Position numbers and translations under genes: made by a program. A stretch of 64,000 nucleotides of DNA from Membranipora membranacea (lineage: Eukaryota > Bryozoa > Gymnolaemata > Cheilostomatida > Membraniporidae). The stretch covers positions 7,070,001 through 7,134,000 of the forward strand of contig OU612065.1 of assembly GCA_914767715.1 (NCBI GenBank), in the 5' to 3' direction. This document shows positions 35,513-49,000 of the stretch, one piece after another. How positions within the stretch are numbered: the first letter of the stretch is position 1; every line of letters begins with the position of its first letter. Below the pieces are notes generated by a model, which was not told where the DNA came from, did not search any database, and saw only the letters and a list, made by a program, of their open reading frames with translations.

Positions 35513-37047
35513 TCAAATTGGAGTAACATAATTCCCAGGGAATGTTCCAAACATTCCAGTTCGGCCAGACGTCCCGACAAACCAACCGTCTGCACATTTC
35601 TCAATGACGTGTACTATGTCCCCTTCTCGTAATTCTAATTCATCCCCGTTTCGAGGGGAGTAATTATAAAGTGAGCGATATCTATAAAAGTAATATCCAT
35701 AAGTCAAGATTTGACAAATGAAAGTAATAGAAATGAGCATAGAAAAGACTATTGTTAAACACGGGGAGCTCGTAAAATCACTCATTGATAAACATGGTAA
35801 TGATTAAAGAAGAATATAAGGAAGAAAATGACTTACGATGGCATTTCTACTCCACTGAAAGGTCTGACCACATGTGTATTAGAATCAGGTTCTTCTGTTA
35901 TATGGCCATTATCTTCAACACCAAAACATGTCACAAATATAATGTCATATAGACCCATATTTTAATCGTGCACCCAACTACCGATCTCATGCCTAAATCA
36001 TGATATTTTAACTAGTGTGTACTATGAACCTGAAAGTGAACCTAGCAACTGAAAGTATCTGCTATATCCTGCATGCCATTCTTTTCGCTCTACACATAAG
36101 CACAAGAGGCTGCATTGCCCCATACAATAGTGCAAATAACCACCACTAATCATCACTAATAGCCAAAACCTTGGGTAAAGTGACTAACTGATAAGCAATG
36201 GAAGGGTAATTTATTTACAACACCAGGACATTGTGTTGTAATAGGAGAGCTGGACTTACATAATGATTTGGTTTTGTTTTTGTCGTAGTTGTTATTTTGA
36301 TCAGATCGCCTGCCTTCACTCGTAAGGTGATCAGTAGACCCATAGCCAGAAGAGGGGGTTCTACCCAGGGGAGATAATACTCTTGGAGATACTGTAGCTG
36401 TGCTGTGATTATAGGCGGAGTGTGGACGAGCTGTCCGACCTGCTGAGGGGTTACCATCTGGTGCTGACTGAGATCGAATCACTAATGGCGACCTCCCAGA
36501 CTGGGGTGACATAGCAGTGGCTGGCATTTCTACAGTATTACAAAACATAATCTTTTGAAGGAGTCTTAATAGTTTCTACCATGTCTATGGTTTCTACTTT
36601 CTCATCCACTCAAAATATGGTGCTGTGAATCAAAGTTGCATGTGTGCATATATGTATGTACAACTTAATTTATGACCAATAGAGAAAAAGCAAATGTGAT
36701 TTAAATGAATTTTGGCAGCAAAAAATGGTGCTACTCCAATCATAGTGAATTTTGCCACAAAGTATCGCAAATTGTTCATCACATACAACCAATCTTGGGA
36801 TGTATTTGGTTAGCTTATATATGTTAATATTACCTGGGTCACTGATGATTTGTACATACGACATCGGGAATATACCAGACTTGTGACTGTTCTGTAATCT
36901 GCCCTCATACCAGTTATTATCTATTCTCCTTATTAGAGATATTTGATCTCCCTACAAAATATCAGCAAGCTATCAACATACAACTCACTCCAATAAGCTT
37001 AGTGATTAAAGAGATTAAGGTGTGTCATCTGTGTATGTGTCATTATA

Positions 37048-37081
<34 letters not shown>

Positions 37082-40000
37082 TGGGTCGTTATAATAATTA
37101 TGCCCGAAATTGGAGTTGTTCCCCATCCAGTTGCCAGTAGAAATGCAAGTGATTTCAATCAAACCTGATCAAAGCTTTGCCTCACAGCATGATTACAGTA
37201 AAAAGAAATGATGCTACATATTAAAAAGCAGTTACCTTTTTGAGAGATAACTCATTAGCAGTTTGAGGAGTGAAGTTATGTTTAGCAACTGCAGTTCCTT
37301 CTCTTAATGTGGGCGGAGCTGGTCTCAGAGGAGGCGGAGACATACATACCTCTCTTGTCACCTACAAGAAGATATTTCTCAATAATTTTGGTTTGTGTTG
37401 CAATATGCCTAATATTATCTTGTACACCCTCTATACTCAGTGATGCCAAATTAGGAGTTGGCCACACCCTACTGAAAGACAATTAATCATCTTTATTCAA
37501 AGTCCAGCCTGATAATCCGGCCCTACCGCTCACATAACCTACCTGTACATAAGAGACTGGGATGATCCCGACTCTACCTTCCTTAGTTGCTTCATACCAG
37601 TTAGCGTCTACTCTCCGTATTATGTCTACTGTGTCATTCTTTTTCACTGCCAACTCCCTACAATCAGGTTAGGAGTCTATGTTGGAACAACCATACTCGT
37701 AGCTGTTTCCTGTTAAACTACTTCCACGCATTTTTCAAAAGCCAACATATGTAAAAGATATAAATATTTCAACTTTTCAATGCTGGTACAGGAGGAAGGC
37801 ATACCTAGCATGTTGAGCATTGAAGGAGTACAGTGCTCTCCCAGTTAATCTCAGTGGGGTCTCAGATGATACAGATCTTGGTGAATTCGGCTGAGAAGTG
37901 ACAGATCTGGCCGGGGAGTGAGGGGTAGATGTTGATGGGAAGAATGACTGGTCAAATCTGTTGTGTGGTATAGGTGACTTCTCCTTCATACTGTAACGTA
38001 TTGTAGAAGATGGAATAGCTTTTTTCATTACTATGATTCAGTTGTCTGCTCTCTTTACAAGGTGGGACAAGTACTGTGTTCAGAAGTCGTTATTACCAAT
38101 CATGAGTTTTAGCAGAACTCACCGGTGTTAGATACTGAACAACAAGATTTGGAGAATTTGAAAATTTAATTCAGTTGCATGTTTCACTAAATATAGCTAT
38201 ACCTGCACCTAAATGTACGCCTGTATCATAAAATGTCAGGTTGATTGCAACATTATGATTACACGCAAAAAGATGCCAATGACTGCATTTCTACGTTTGC
38301 TGCAATTAACTTATGCATGAATAAGTTGCGTAGCCCATTCTTGAAGATAAAACTATCTAACCTTCGAATTCGTTCAGTAAGATGAATTCATTTCTCAGAG
38401 ATAAATATAGCAATGTTAGAGTCAGAATTGCTTTGTACTCACAAGTTTAACAGCTTGCCTATTAACCGGCATATATTCATATACTGCATGGCGTGCAGAC
38501 TGGTGTTGATTTAACATAAACTCACGTAAAACAGTCAGAATGACGTCTGGACCGCCGATCTGCTTCCTCCTCACGAGCTTTCTTTCGCCTCTCATCCTTC
38601 TCTACTTTACTCTGTTGATGAAAAGAAAATAAGACGTCATTTCAAAATAATATGTCCCTATTAATAACATCGAAAACTTCCAGGTGGTTTGAATTATAAT
38701 GTGACCAGACAACCCAATATGGTCATTTTAAATTATGTTCAATCAGCTAACATCCACATTTTTGCTTACGTCAAGAGCGTATCAGCCGCACATTGTCATC
38801 ATGTAAATCATAACATGATTTTCAACATTGATCCAAAGTTAAACTAGATTTGTAGCCACGGCCACTTGTGATTTTCCTCGATGCAATTGACAACACTTAC
38901 TAGAAGTTCTTTGCGCTTGGCATCTACTCTATCCCTCTGCTCTCTTGGTAGAGGAGCGGGTGATCTATCATAGCCGGCTACTGGTTTTGGTGCAGTTTTG
39001 GGCACTTCTGGAATCAGAAAACGTATGATGGGCTTGTTGAAGGTTGTGATAGAAAAATCAGGTACGGAACAGCAACAATTGACTCAATTAGATATTGGTT
39101 CTGTAAGAATGAAATTTTAAAATAAACTCAAGTTAAATCTAAAAACAAAGAGTGATGTGTGGGTGGCGTGAATATGGATAACTCGAAACAAAAGGTGAGA
39201 AAACTAACGGAGCAGCGTGGTCAAGAAAGACCATGTGAGACAATGCTAGTAACGCTAATAACTTAATAGGCATAATAAAGCACATGCGGTGAGAGATGTG
39301 AGAATGTGGCAAGCTGTTTTATAGGTGTCATTGCCAGGTTTTGGACAGACAGATTAGGGTTGTACACCAAAAAAACATGTATCAAAACATGACGATCAGT
39401 TGATTAATAATAAGCATTTTAGTATCTTTGATAGACGAAACAGTTTTAATTGGGGAAGCTGTTAGAAACAAAGCTTTTGTAATTGTAAAAGCCACTAAAG
39501 ACTAAAAGAGTAAGTAGGAACTGATAGGCGGTGGTGTTGTGTTGAGGGAAAATGTCGACCAGAGGGGTGTTTTATAATGGGGGTGTTATGAAGAGACGGG
39601 TCACACACACAAACTGCATGCTAACCTGTCAGTTTTACTTTTAGGGCTGGAGGGGCTCTGACGTTCAGCTCTTGAGTTGCGCTCACAGACTTGTTTCTCC
39701 TTTGCACTGTTCCTTCTCGAATTCTCGAGCGCTCTGATGTAAGGGCATTCTTACTTGGAGCAACAATAACCAGGGAGCGACGACTGCTTGCTCGACTAGC
39801 TGTACTAGAGGAGGAAGCCTGGCTGCTCGCAGGTGACGGGGGTCTGTCAGGTAGGATGCCGATGCTCACAGATTGATCAAGATGGAGATTGGCAGGCCGG
39901 CCTTTCGATTGCCTCTGTGGGGAGGTAGATCCATTTTGTATAACACGAAGACTTTGTGCTGGTGTTGGACTCTTCTTTTCCGACTTGGTAGTTTGTCTGC

Positions 40001-43000
40001 CTCGACTCAGACTGCGTGAGAGTCTGTCATGCTTATATTCACTTCTGTAGCTTCCTCTGCCCCTTGCGCGGTTGGTGTCTATTGTGGAGTAGGCAGGAGG
40101 ATCTGGTTTGAGTAGGCTGGATTTAGCTGGGAGGTCGGAGCTTTCTTTAGGTATGAGTGTAACTATAAGTCATATTATTGTAAACGAAGGCTTCATGCAA
40201 CTGGGATAACAAGAAGCAAGCATGTATCATGCTAGAATGACAGCTAGATCATCCAAACTAAACTGTAGCATTGATAACGAGTGAACAGTAATTCGACTAT
40301 ATATTTCATGAGATCACAATATGCGAGTGATATACAGGAAGATATTGGATTGAAACTAGTGAGGTGAAAACTACAAGGTTACAAAGCTAAGATTACTAAA
40401 AAACCTGGCAATCTTGACTTCTCTGGTATCAGAGGAGCAGCTGGCATTGAGTCGAGATGATGACTGGATGATAATATTTTTAGGTATTCAGACAGTGATA
40501 GAGGAGCGAGTGGGCAAAATGGAAGGTTGGGAGGGGATTCCAAGAATTGATTGGTGGTGGTGAGGATTATATGGACATGATTTGTGGAAAGGTGTGCACA
40601 TTGTTTCATCTGAATTGAGAGGGTTGAAGCTATACATACGGAGAGTCAGAACATTTCCTCTCAAACCTCTCTCTTAGTGTATTAACTTGACCCTTGGAGC
40701 ATCTAATAATAGGGTTCGGACAATGACTGGAAAGCAATTGCCCTGTGTATGGGGGTGGAGTTTGGTCAAAATTAGTAATTGTTTGAAATTTGGAAAGCTT
40801 ATATTGAAGCGAGCCACTCGGTTTTTCTAGCTCTGAATCAGTTATAGAAAACATATCTATGTTGCAGATAGGTTTGATTGCCTCCTCTGATCCAGAGCTG
40901 TTAAAACTGGAGCTTGTGCTGCTCAGTCCGACACCTTTTGTAAAACAAGTGTAATTTGTATCAGAAGGCGTACTGCTTTGCTTGAAAGCAGTCTCACCCG
41001 CAATTTTGTTAGATGATCTAAACGTGGATGCATAAACAGACCTAGGTTTCCTCAGAATATATTCGTTGCTTGAAGCAAGTTCATTGCCATGAGCATTTAG
41101 GTGGCAGCTGGTACTAGAATAATTTGAGAGGTTAGCCCTGACTGGCAGCGAATGACTAGTGAATGCTTGAGCAGCAGCATTTTGGTCTGCGTTTCTATCA
41201 GGGTCTTTTTGGGTTCCAAATACATATTGAGGTGCAATCTTCGGGATAATCTTTGGGACATGGTCCATGTGATTTCGCATAGAATTCGATGTTCCATTAG
41301 AATTAGTGGCTATCAGACTCGAAGCCGAGCTGTCCTGTGTATCTTTTATATTTGGGCTTAGATCAGGCATCTTTACTGGGAAGACAGCATTGTCCTCTGT
41401 TGGAGGGGTGTCAAAAATCCTTCTCAATTCTCTTACTTTGTGGTTGTGGCTTGGTTTTGTACAGCAAACACAATTTTTGTGTCGACTGCGGATCCCAGTG
41501 TTCTTATGATCATTACCAGGACTGGTGTTGAGAATTTGGCCGAGATATGAGCGATACATGAATGGGAGGTTATGAGAAGAGTTAGAAGGGACCAAAGTTG
41601 AGCTGCTGTTACGATTGTATCGCCTTCTGTACTGGTAACATGACAATGACTCAGACATGGTTATGATAAGGAATGGCTCAGCTTGGCGAAACTTTAGTGT
41701 TAATGAAATGAACAAGATGGCAGCAGCTGTCAAACTGAAATGAAAAAACAATTATGCAAATCCTTAGAAAGCTTAGAAAGTGATCTGCCATTAGAGCCTG
41801 TTACTAATTTACTTTTTTTTCATCATTGGTGTCAGCAAATAATAATCTCAATAAAAATAAATGCTGGGTTAAAACATCCTGAACATGTACAGGTAATTTT
41901 GTGAAATTTACTCGGGTAAGCTAAGTATAAGTATCATGTTTATACTTTCAAGCAACAACTCAACAATAATACTGGGGATGAAGTGATTAATATATTCATG
42001 CCCTTCCATTATGAAATATTGTTCAGTACCCATCATAAATAATAAAATATTATAATTATTAAGCAATTAGGAGATCACTATTGACTTTGTTGGACTCTCA
42101 AACACGCTATTGCTATTGGCTTTGCTTACAAGATCAACCATATTTTCATCATCATCTGCAGTTAGCTTTTCAAAATGTGGCAATTAACACATCAGACAAA
42201 GACTGTCAGCAGTCCGAAAACCTGTTATGAGCTTTGAAACAAAAGATTTTTCCCTTTCCTCCAAACTCAAACATGAAAGGATTATATATTATCATTAAAT
42301 AAGCAGCCAGTATCATATAACCTGCGTACCCTTAAGGGTATCCGTATCGAGCAGACCCACTGAGAATATCATCATGATAGACTCAAGTGCAGACTGCAGA
42401 GTTGCAACTAAAACCCAAAGCGCAAACTTATAATGAATGATTGGAAACAAAACAACATGCATTTGGAGCAATATATCTCGGTACAGGGAAACTCAGTAGG
42501 CAGTATGTAATAGGGCAGCAGAAGCTAAATAACATAACCTTACCTCTATGAGGGGGAGTAACAGGGGCGGGTTTCCTGAGCCCAGAGAGGGGTATGTCTC
42601 CACCCTTCTGTATCTCTTTGTACTGTAACTTAGGGGATAGAGGGCTATGATCCGAGCTACGAGAGCTGCAGTGTGATGAGGAGGAGGCTCGAGAGCTGAA
42701 CGGATTATCGTTACTGCTCAGTGATGTGTCTATGGAGAGCGAAGAGGAAGCAGCGGCAGTTGTAGTCCCAGTTCTTGTAAGAGCTGCAGGCCTAGAGGAA
42801 AATGGAGAACAGAATAATATCATCTAATACATATATCCATGTCTATATGAGATAGATGGACCCCAGAACAGAAAAGAAATAAGCTGTTTATGATACTGTT
42901 ACAGTCTTCTATCCTCAAAGAATGTTGAAGTAACTCACCTGCCTACCAAATAAAACACGCTAGAACTCATGCGTGGGTAAAATTGGTGTTTCACTTCATT

Positions 43001-46000
43001 ACAATATCAGTGTCACATATTCAAATGCGATAGCTGAGTACACTTGATCAGTGCCTAACTTCCCGATGACAAAGCTAATGTTGCAAAACAGCACTGAGGC
43101 CTAAAGTAGCAATCGTCAAATAATCAGAGGAATCAATACCGCTGATAGAAATGAAGCCTTGGAGTAGAATAACGCACATGTACACAAACTTACAGTCTCA
43201 TTATTGATTCTCCCGAGGGTTTCTTGATTATAATGTTAGATAATAGCAGTAGTTAAATATCAAACACATAAAACACAAGCTTGCAGGCTACAGGCTGCGC
43301 TTGTTATGCTATTCTGGTCTCTCTTTTTGGCAAGAAATGCTTATTAAAATCTGATCACAGTTTGTGATTTACATAATTATACGGTTGAGAGTATAGACAA
43401 TGTCCACCATGTAAAGAATGCCCACGATTACATTAACCTTTAAAACAGTGGCAATCCAAGAATGGCTGATGATAAATGGATCATGGGTTTAGAATTAGAA
43501 TCTTGTTATTAGATGAACAGGTGGCTAAGAGTGAATGTACAAAAATGTTACGTTATTGTTTGGAACTTAATAATTTGGTTTTCATATTTTCGTGGAACTA
43601 AAATGGAGTTACCTTAATTATAGACAGTTTTCTGAGCTCTCATTTATGCCTCAATTCGTAGTTACCTTGAAAATTGCTTATGTTAGGATAAAAAATGAGT
43701 TTTGATTCAGAGTCTGCACCATTGAAAACCCTGTGAGACAGGGTTTCCAAATCATTGGAGGCTTGAATGTTGTTAAATCTTAATTTTAGTGACGAAACTC
43801 ATGAAATATTCTGCCAAATTGTCCGCAAAACAGGCAGAAAATGCTATAATTGACTATCCAAATACTAAAATTATTTCCCAAACTATGTCCATATGAGTTT
43901 TAAATGCTGCGGCTTCTGAATCAAAAATAATTTTTATCCTATTATAAGCGGTTGTCAAGATAACCCTCTTTTCAGCACGTTTTTCCTATGCGGCGTGGGT
44001 TAAAAGTACCAAAATGGAGAGAGGACTACTCCGAATTGAGGCCTAAATCAGAGCTCAGAAAACTGTCTATAGATTCATATATAACAGCGGGCCAGTTTCC
44101 TGGTGAGGAACAATTTACTTGTTGAATAAGTAGAGTTGACTTACTGTGCTAATGAAGTGCCATTTCTCAGACTTCTAGCGCCAAGACTATCCATTGAATT
44201 TGCTACCATGCTGCCCTGCAACAGTAAGAATGAATGAATGAATCAACCCTATTAGTATACAATAGTATGTATGCCCTTATTCTGATAAGCCACATCTTAT
44301 TCATGAACATATGGTTTCATCACACCAAAACAATTATTGTGAAAAAGCTGAGGAAAGAACTGAGAATAAAGTAAGGAAACTTGCTATCAATATCAAGTAA
44401 TTGTTGTCTAAAACAAACCCTTTTATCTAGCAATTAAGATAAAATGGGAATTTGCACTATTAATTCAATATCCAGACATACAAAATGGATAAACAAATGG
44501 TATTTTCAAATACGATGTTGATATTTGCTTGTTACTCACAGCGCGCAGATGTTTTATCCTTTGCATACCAAGCAAATATTAATAATTATATTAAAATTTT
44601 CACTTGTACTGAAAGGTTGTCTCCAAAGCAGGTGATATTTTCTAGTAGACCAATCATCAAGTCAAAATCTTCCATAAACATCTATCTTACATAATCTCAC
44701 GTTTTTTAATTTAATCCTGAAAAGCTGTATGTATGAGCACTGTACTTTGTCTGCATAACAGATAAGTAAAACTACTTAAAGCTTCGCAATAAAGTGCAAT
44801 CTCATTGTATGTTCCCTCTTGAGGAAGCACTTGGGGTTATTCTAATTCTAGGGTGACACTTGATCAATCCTCAGGCCACACATTACATAGCACTTTACAC
44901 AGATGGACAACACACACAAAATTAGCCCAAGTTACGGACATAGGAGTGTATCTTCCTGTTGAGATAGATACCAAATCTCATATTGAGACCATGAGAATTT
45001 TTATCGAAAAAATAGCTGAAACTTGGCCAACATACATTTACGTGGATAGGCGAGTCAACATTAGCCTCATACATCTTAGGTTTCTGTCTCACAACTACAA
45101 GAGGAGCCTCCTCTGTCACTGTATGAGGGGAGTCTGCCTGGTCAGGGAACTGATATGTTGTGTCGTAAGGATTTGATGACAAATCGTTAACCTCAGAGGC
45201 ACTTCCTAGAGTCTCAGGGAAGACATATGTAGGCTGGTATGGATTCACATCTAAAATCATGGAAGAGGGGAACAGGGAGTAGAAAACTACAAAATATACA
45301 TTATTACAGCAGGGAGTTTTGGACAGCTTTTGACAGGGTGAGAGCAGAGAGCTTGGGATCTTCCTGGCGAGAGAATTATCTTATTTGACATATTTTTGTT
45401 TGGATTACCTCTCTTTAAAAAAACCAATGGCTTCCGAATTAAGTTCTCAAGTTTTTAAGTGTAGAGGAAGGTTGATAACAACATTCCAGGCACTAACTAA
45501 CCTGACTCCTGTGGTTTCTTGTGTATTTTCTTATGCATATCTGAATACCACTCCTTCGATTTCTTTGCATCCTGAAAACAAAGCACACATACACCAAGGT
45601 CAACATGTTATGTTACACAGTAATCTAACACAGTAATAAATTACATGTATAATAATAGAGGCAAACCAAATTGAGACAGCAAATGTTTTCAATTTCAAGT
45701 GCAATGGTATTCCGGTTCTTCAGCTAACTAGTCACCTAGACTAGACTAATACCTTTGTTTTCAGCGTATTATTTTGTGAGTGAGATTCTGAGCTAGTGTT
45801 ATTCTGGGTAGGAACAGTGTTATTTTGTGTATGGGTAGTGCTCTGGACACTACTTGGTTTTCCAGCGGAGTTGGAAGTCACTGGTTTATGGTTCTGGTCA
45901 GGGTTATCTTCCCCTGTTTCATGTCCGACGGGCACAAGGTAAAACTGATCAGTATGTCTGAATCCACCCTCAATTCTCTCATTTGTGCCAACATATAACG

Positions 46001-49000
46001 CTCCTTTAGGTATTCCTCCAGCTAAAACATGTAGCAATGGACAATCCCTGTTATCAAGTGTTTGCACCTTTCGCTATATCATATAATAATTAAAAGGAGG
46101 AAGAAACTATAGTATGTCAGCCAGGTAATGCTACATTACATGTACTTCACTCACCTGAGGCCAGAAATATGTAACACAAAAGAAATAGGTTAACATTTAC
46201 AGATACAGTTCACATGGGCGAGGGGACTGTTCATTTTTTTATTACACCTTATGAGACTTATTGGCAATAATCATATCAGTTGTCATAATTTTACTCAGCC
46301 CTAAAGCTGCTAGCAGCAACAGCCCTTAACTTACACCTACAGTAATAAATACCAACAACGTACAATGATTCACATAACTCGATTGCATAATTAAGAAAGA
46401 GTTAATTAGTTTGACCTGCATGGAATCTACACTGCTCTTTCTCACACAGCATGCATTGGATTGTGCGTAAAAATCTGTTTACGTGTACAAAGCTACAAAG
46501 CTGAATATCATAATGGATGCTTGTAGTAAGCTAACACTGAGTAAGGTTATATCCTCTGTGTAGCTATCATGGTTGGGGTTGCTGGTTTATTTTATAGACT
46601 CGTTCAATGTCCTAGCGGTCTCAGGGTTACCGATCTCAATAACATCGCTAGCACCTGAATTATCAGTATTATGTGGCTTCACTGCTTTGATGGCGAACAA
46701 ATAATATGGCTTCATTTAAACTGATATGCATGCAAAATTTCATACGAAGAGGCAAAAATGGTTGTTTTTGTTTGACATGCATTTGTGGGGGTTGGGCACA
46801 AGATGCAACTAAATTGAGAGGAAGATCCTGCAGGCATATTTTCACTAAGCCTCAAAGAATTCACTTCTTCACATGGATTTGTGTTGAGGATACAATGAAG
46901 TTCATCAATTTAATGCCAGCCAATCAGCAGCTTGCATCTACAGCTTACCCTCATCAGGATCAAACAAAGGAGGACCAGCTAGGTAGGCTCTGATCTTATG
47001 CATGTCACTGGCACTTTCACTATTAGCTGAGGGGTGTAAGGGAAGCTCGGACTGATCTACATGGAAAATAAAGTCACAACACAATCTAGAACCACAGACA
47101 TGGCATATCTACTTTGAGACCTGTTGGTTGCGCTCCTGGTAGGTGGTTGGTCTAATACAACACCAGGAGAGCAGCCAGAACCAGGCGCCATCATACAGGC
47201 AAATAATAATTATAGCATAGTGTTCAAGGAGGCTAAAAGCAGCATGCTAAAATATATCAATCTAAAATACAGACATGCAAAATAGGATTGTGAGTAAGTA
47301 AAGCAAGGAGTAAAAGAGTCTCTTTTACTCTTTGAGTAAAGAATGAACAGACTCTATTGTAAATGAAAATATCCAGGCGATACTAAGTATTACATACTCT
47401 ACTAAGGTTCATTACACTGATTCGATTAGTGGTAGTTTCTTGTGAGATTTTTGAAATGGCCATTACCCTGAGTAGCTATTGAAAATGGTGTTGAAGCGTT
47501 AAACTTGACTAAATTAATCGTAGTTTTTCAATTGTTTAGTCAGCTATGCATCAAAACTTTCATTTCCTATTGATTAAGAGTATTTTTGTCAATTAACTTG
47601 TTAAGTATCAGCAGCGTAAACAAAATAGTCTGCATACCCGTGAGAGAGTGGAGCGGGGAGTTAGAGAGAAGATAAAGCCAAATAATTGCTGCAAAGTCTT
47701 ATAGCAGAATACACCACTGCGATACAAATCTTTCATTGATCACCCCTCCCATCCTCATGCTAGGTAAAGCAGCGTATGTATTGCAAGGTAAGTTCTTACC
47801 TCTGGACTTTTGGAGAAGAGTTACTGTTGGTAGCTGAGATTTTGGTAAACATAAGTCTGGTAGGTTGTTATTTGACTCAGCGGTTGTTCCTTCGATCACA
47901 GAAAAGTTTGGTTTCTGACGTGAGGAGACATCCTGCAACAAGGTGAATGAATTATTTGACATACCAGAGTACAAGTCGGAGCAACCGATGTGACACGTAC
48001 CATTTGACTGGTGATGATTCAGTCACAACAAAAAATGGCAGGCAGTTTGGCAACTCCACAAGCCACAACAAACAGCTCAGCTGAGAAAAAAAAATTCATT
48101 TACATGAAGTTGAGTCATGTTTTGGCAAAGTACTAATAATGATTTGTGTAATACATGCATAACTTGGGTTATCCTGCATAAAATACTGAAGGTGCGACAA
48201 AAACTGTACACACAAAAAAGATTTGGATGGCATCGTGAGAAAAATGCATACAGTATTAAATATCAACCTACCATAAAGCAAAAAAAAGTGCAGTAAGCTT
48301 ATTAATTATTTTGTCATGGGCTATCAACTGTCCCTCAAAATGAGGCCACAGCTGGCAATTTGGACTTGACTTACATTCTTGTGACTGTTGATTGCGAGGG
48401 ATGAATGGCTTGTCTGTGGAGGACTCTCTGAGATTCTGAGCTGATTGTCATCAATTATTGACTGCTCCAAGAGATGGCTAGTGTGTACACTTACAGAGGT
48501 ATGCTGTACTCCAGCTACTGGCAAAATTGGAAATAGAGGTCATTAATATTACAAAAAAGTACAAAAAAAGGGTTAACAACTTAGGAGGGTCAATTTAATA
48601 AAACTCTATAAGCAAGATCGGTTTTCAGAAAACGTAGAAGGTTCTTCATTTCAGAACTGCCACGAGTTCAGCATGGTTTATCATGCAACAGGCCAAACAG
48701 ATCGATAGAGTTCAATGAGCAGAATGCCATTTGTAATGATATGCTACCTATGATAAGCGGTAAGATATAACGCTATGTTTTATATGTGTCAAAATTAACG
48801 GCAAATTGAAACAAGGATCATTATAACATACATTACCTGCCTAGCGCTGACCTATGGAGTCAAATGACATACAAAAATCACCTTGTCGCTGTCAAGATTA
48901 ATCCAATACCAGTAAGTTCACTAAGATAAGTTTTTACAAAGTGCTCTAGGTAAACTTTAGAAGGTATGTCTTATTTCTATGACTGCCTATTGCAGATAAA

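Noticed and set aside
44485-44694. 69-residue plus-strand frame
   Set aside because: Intronic, AT-rich, no motif or splice context.
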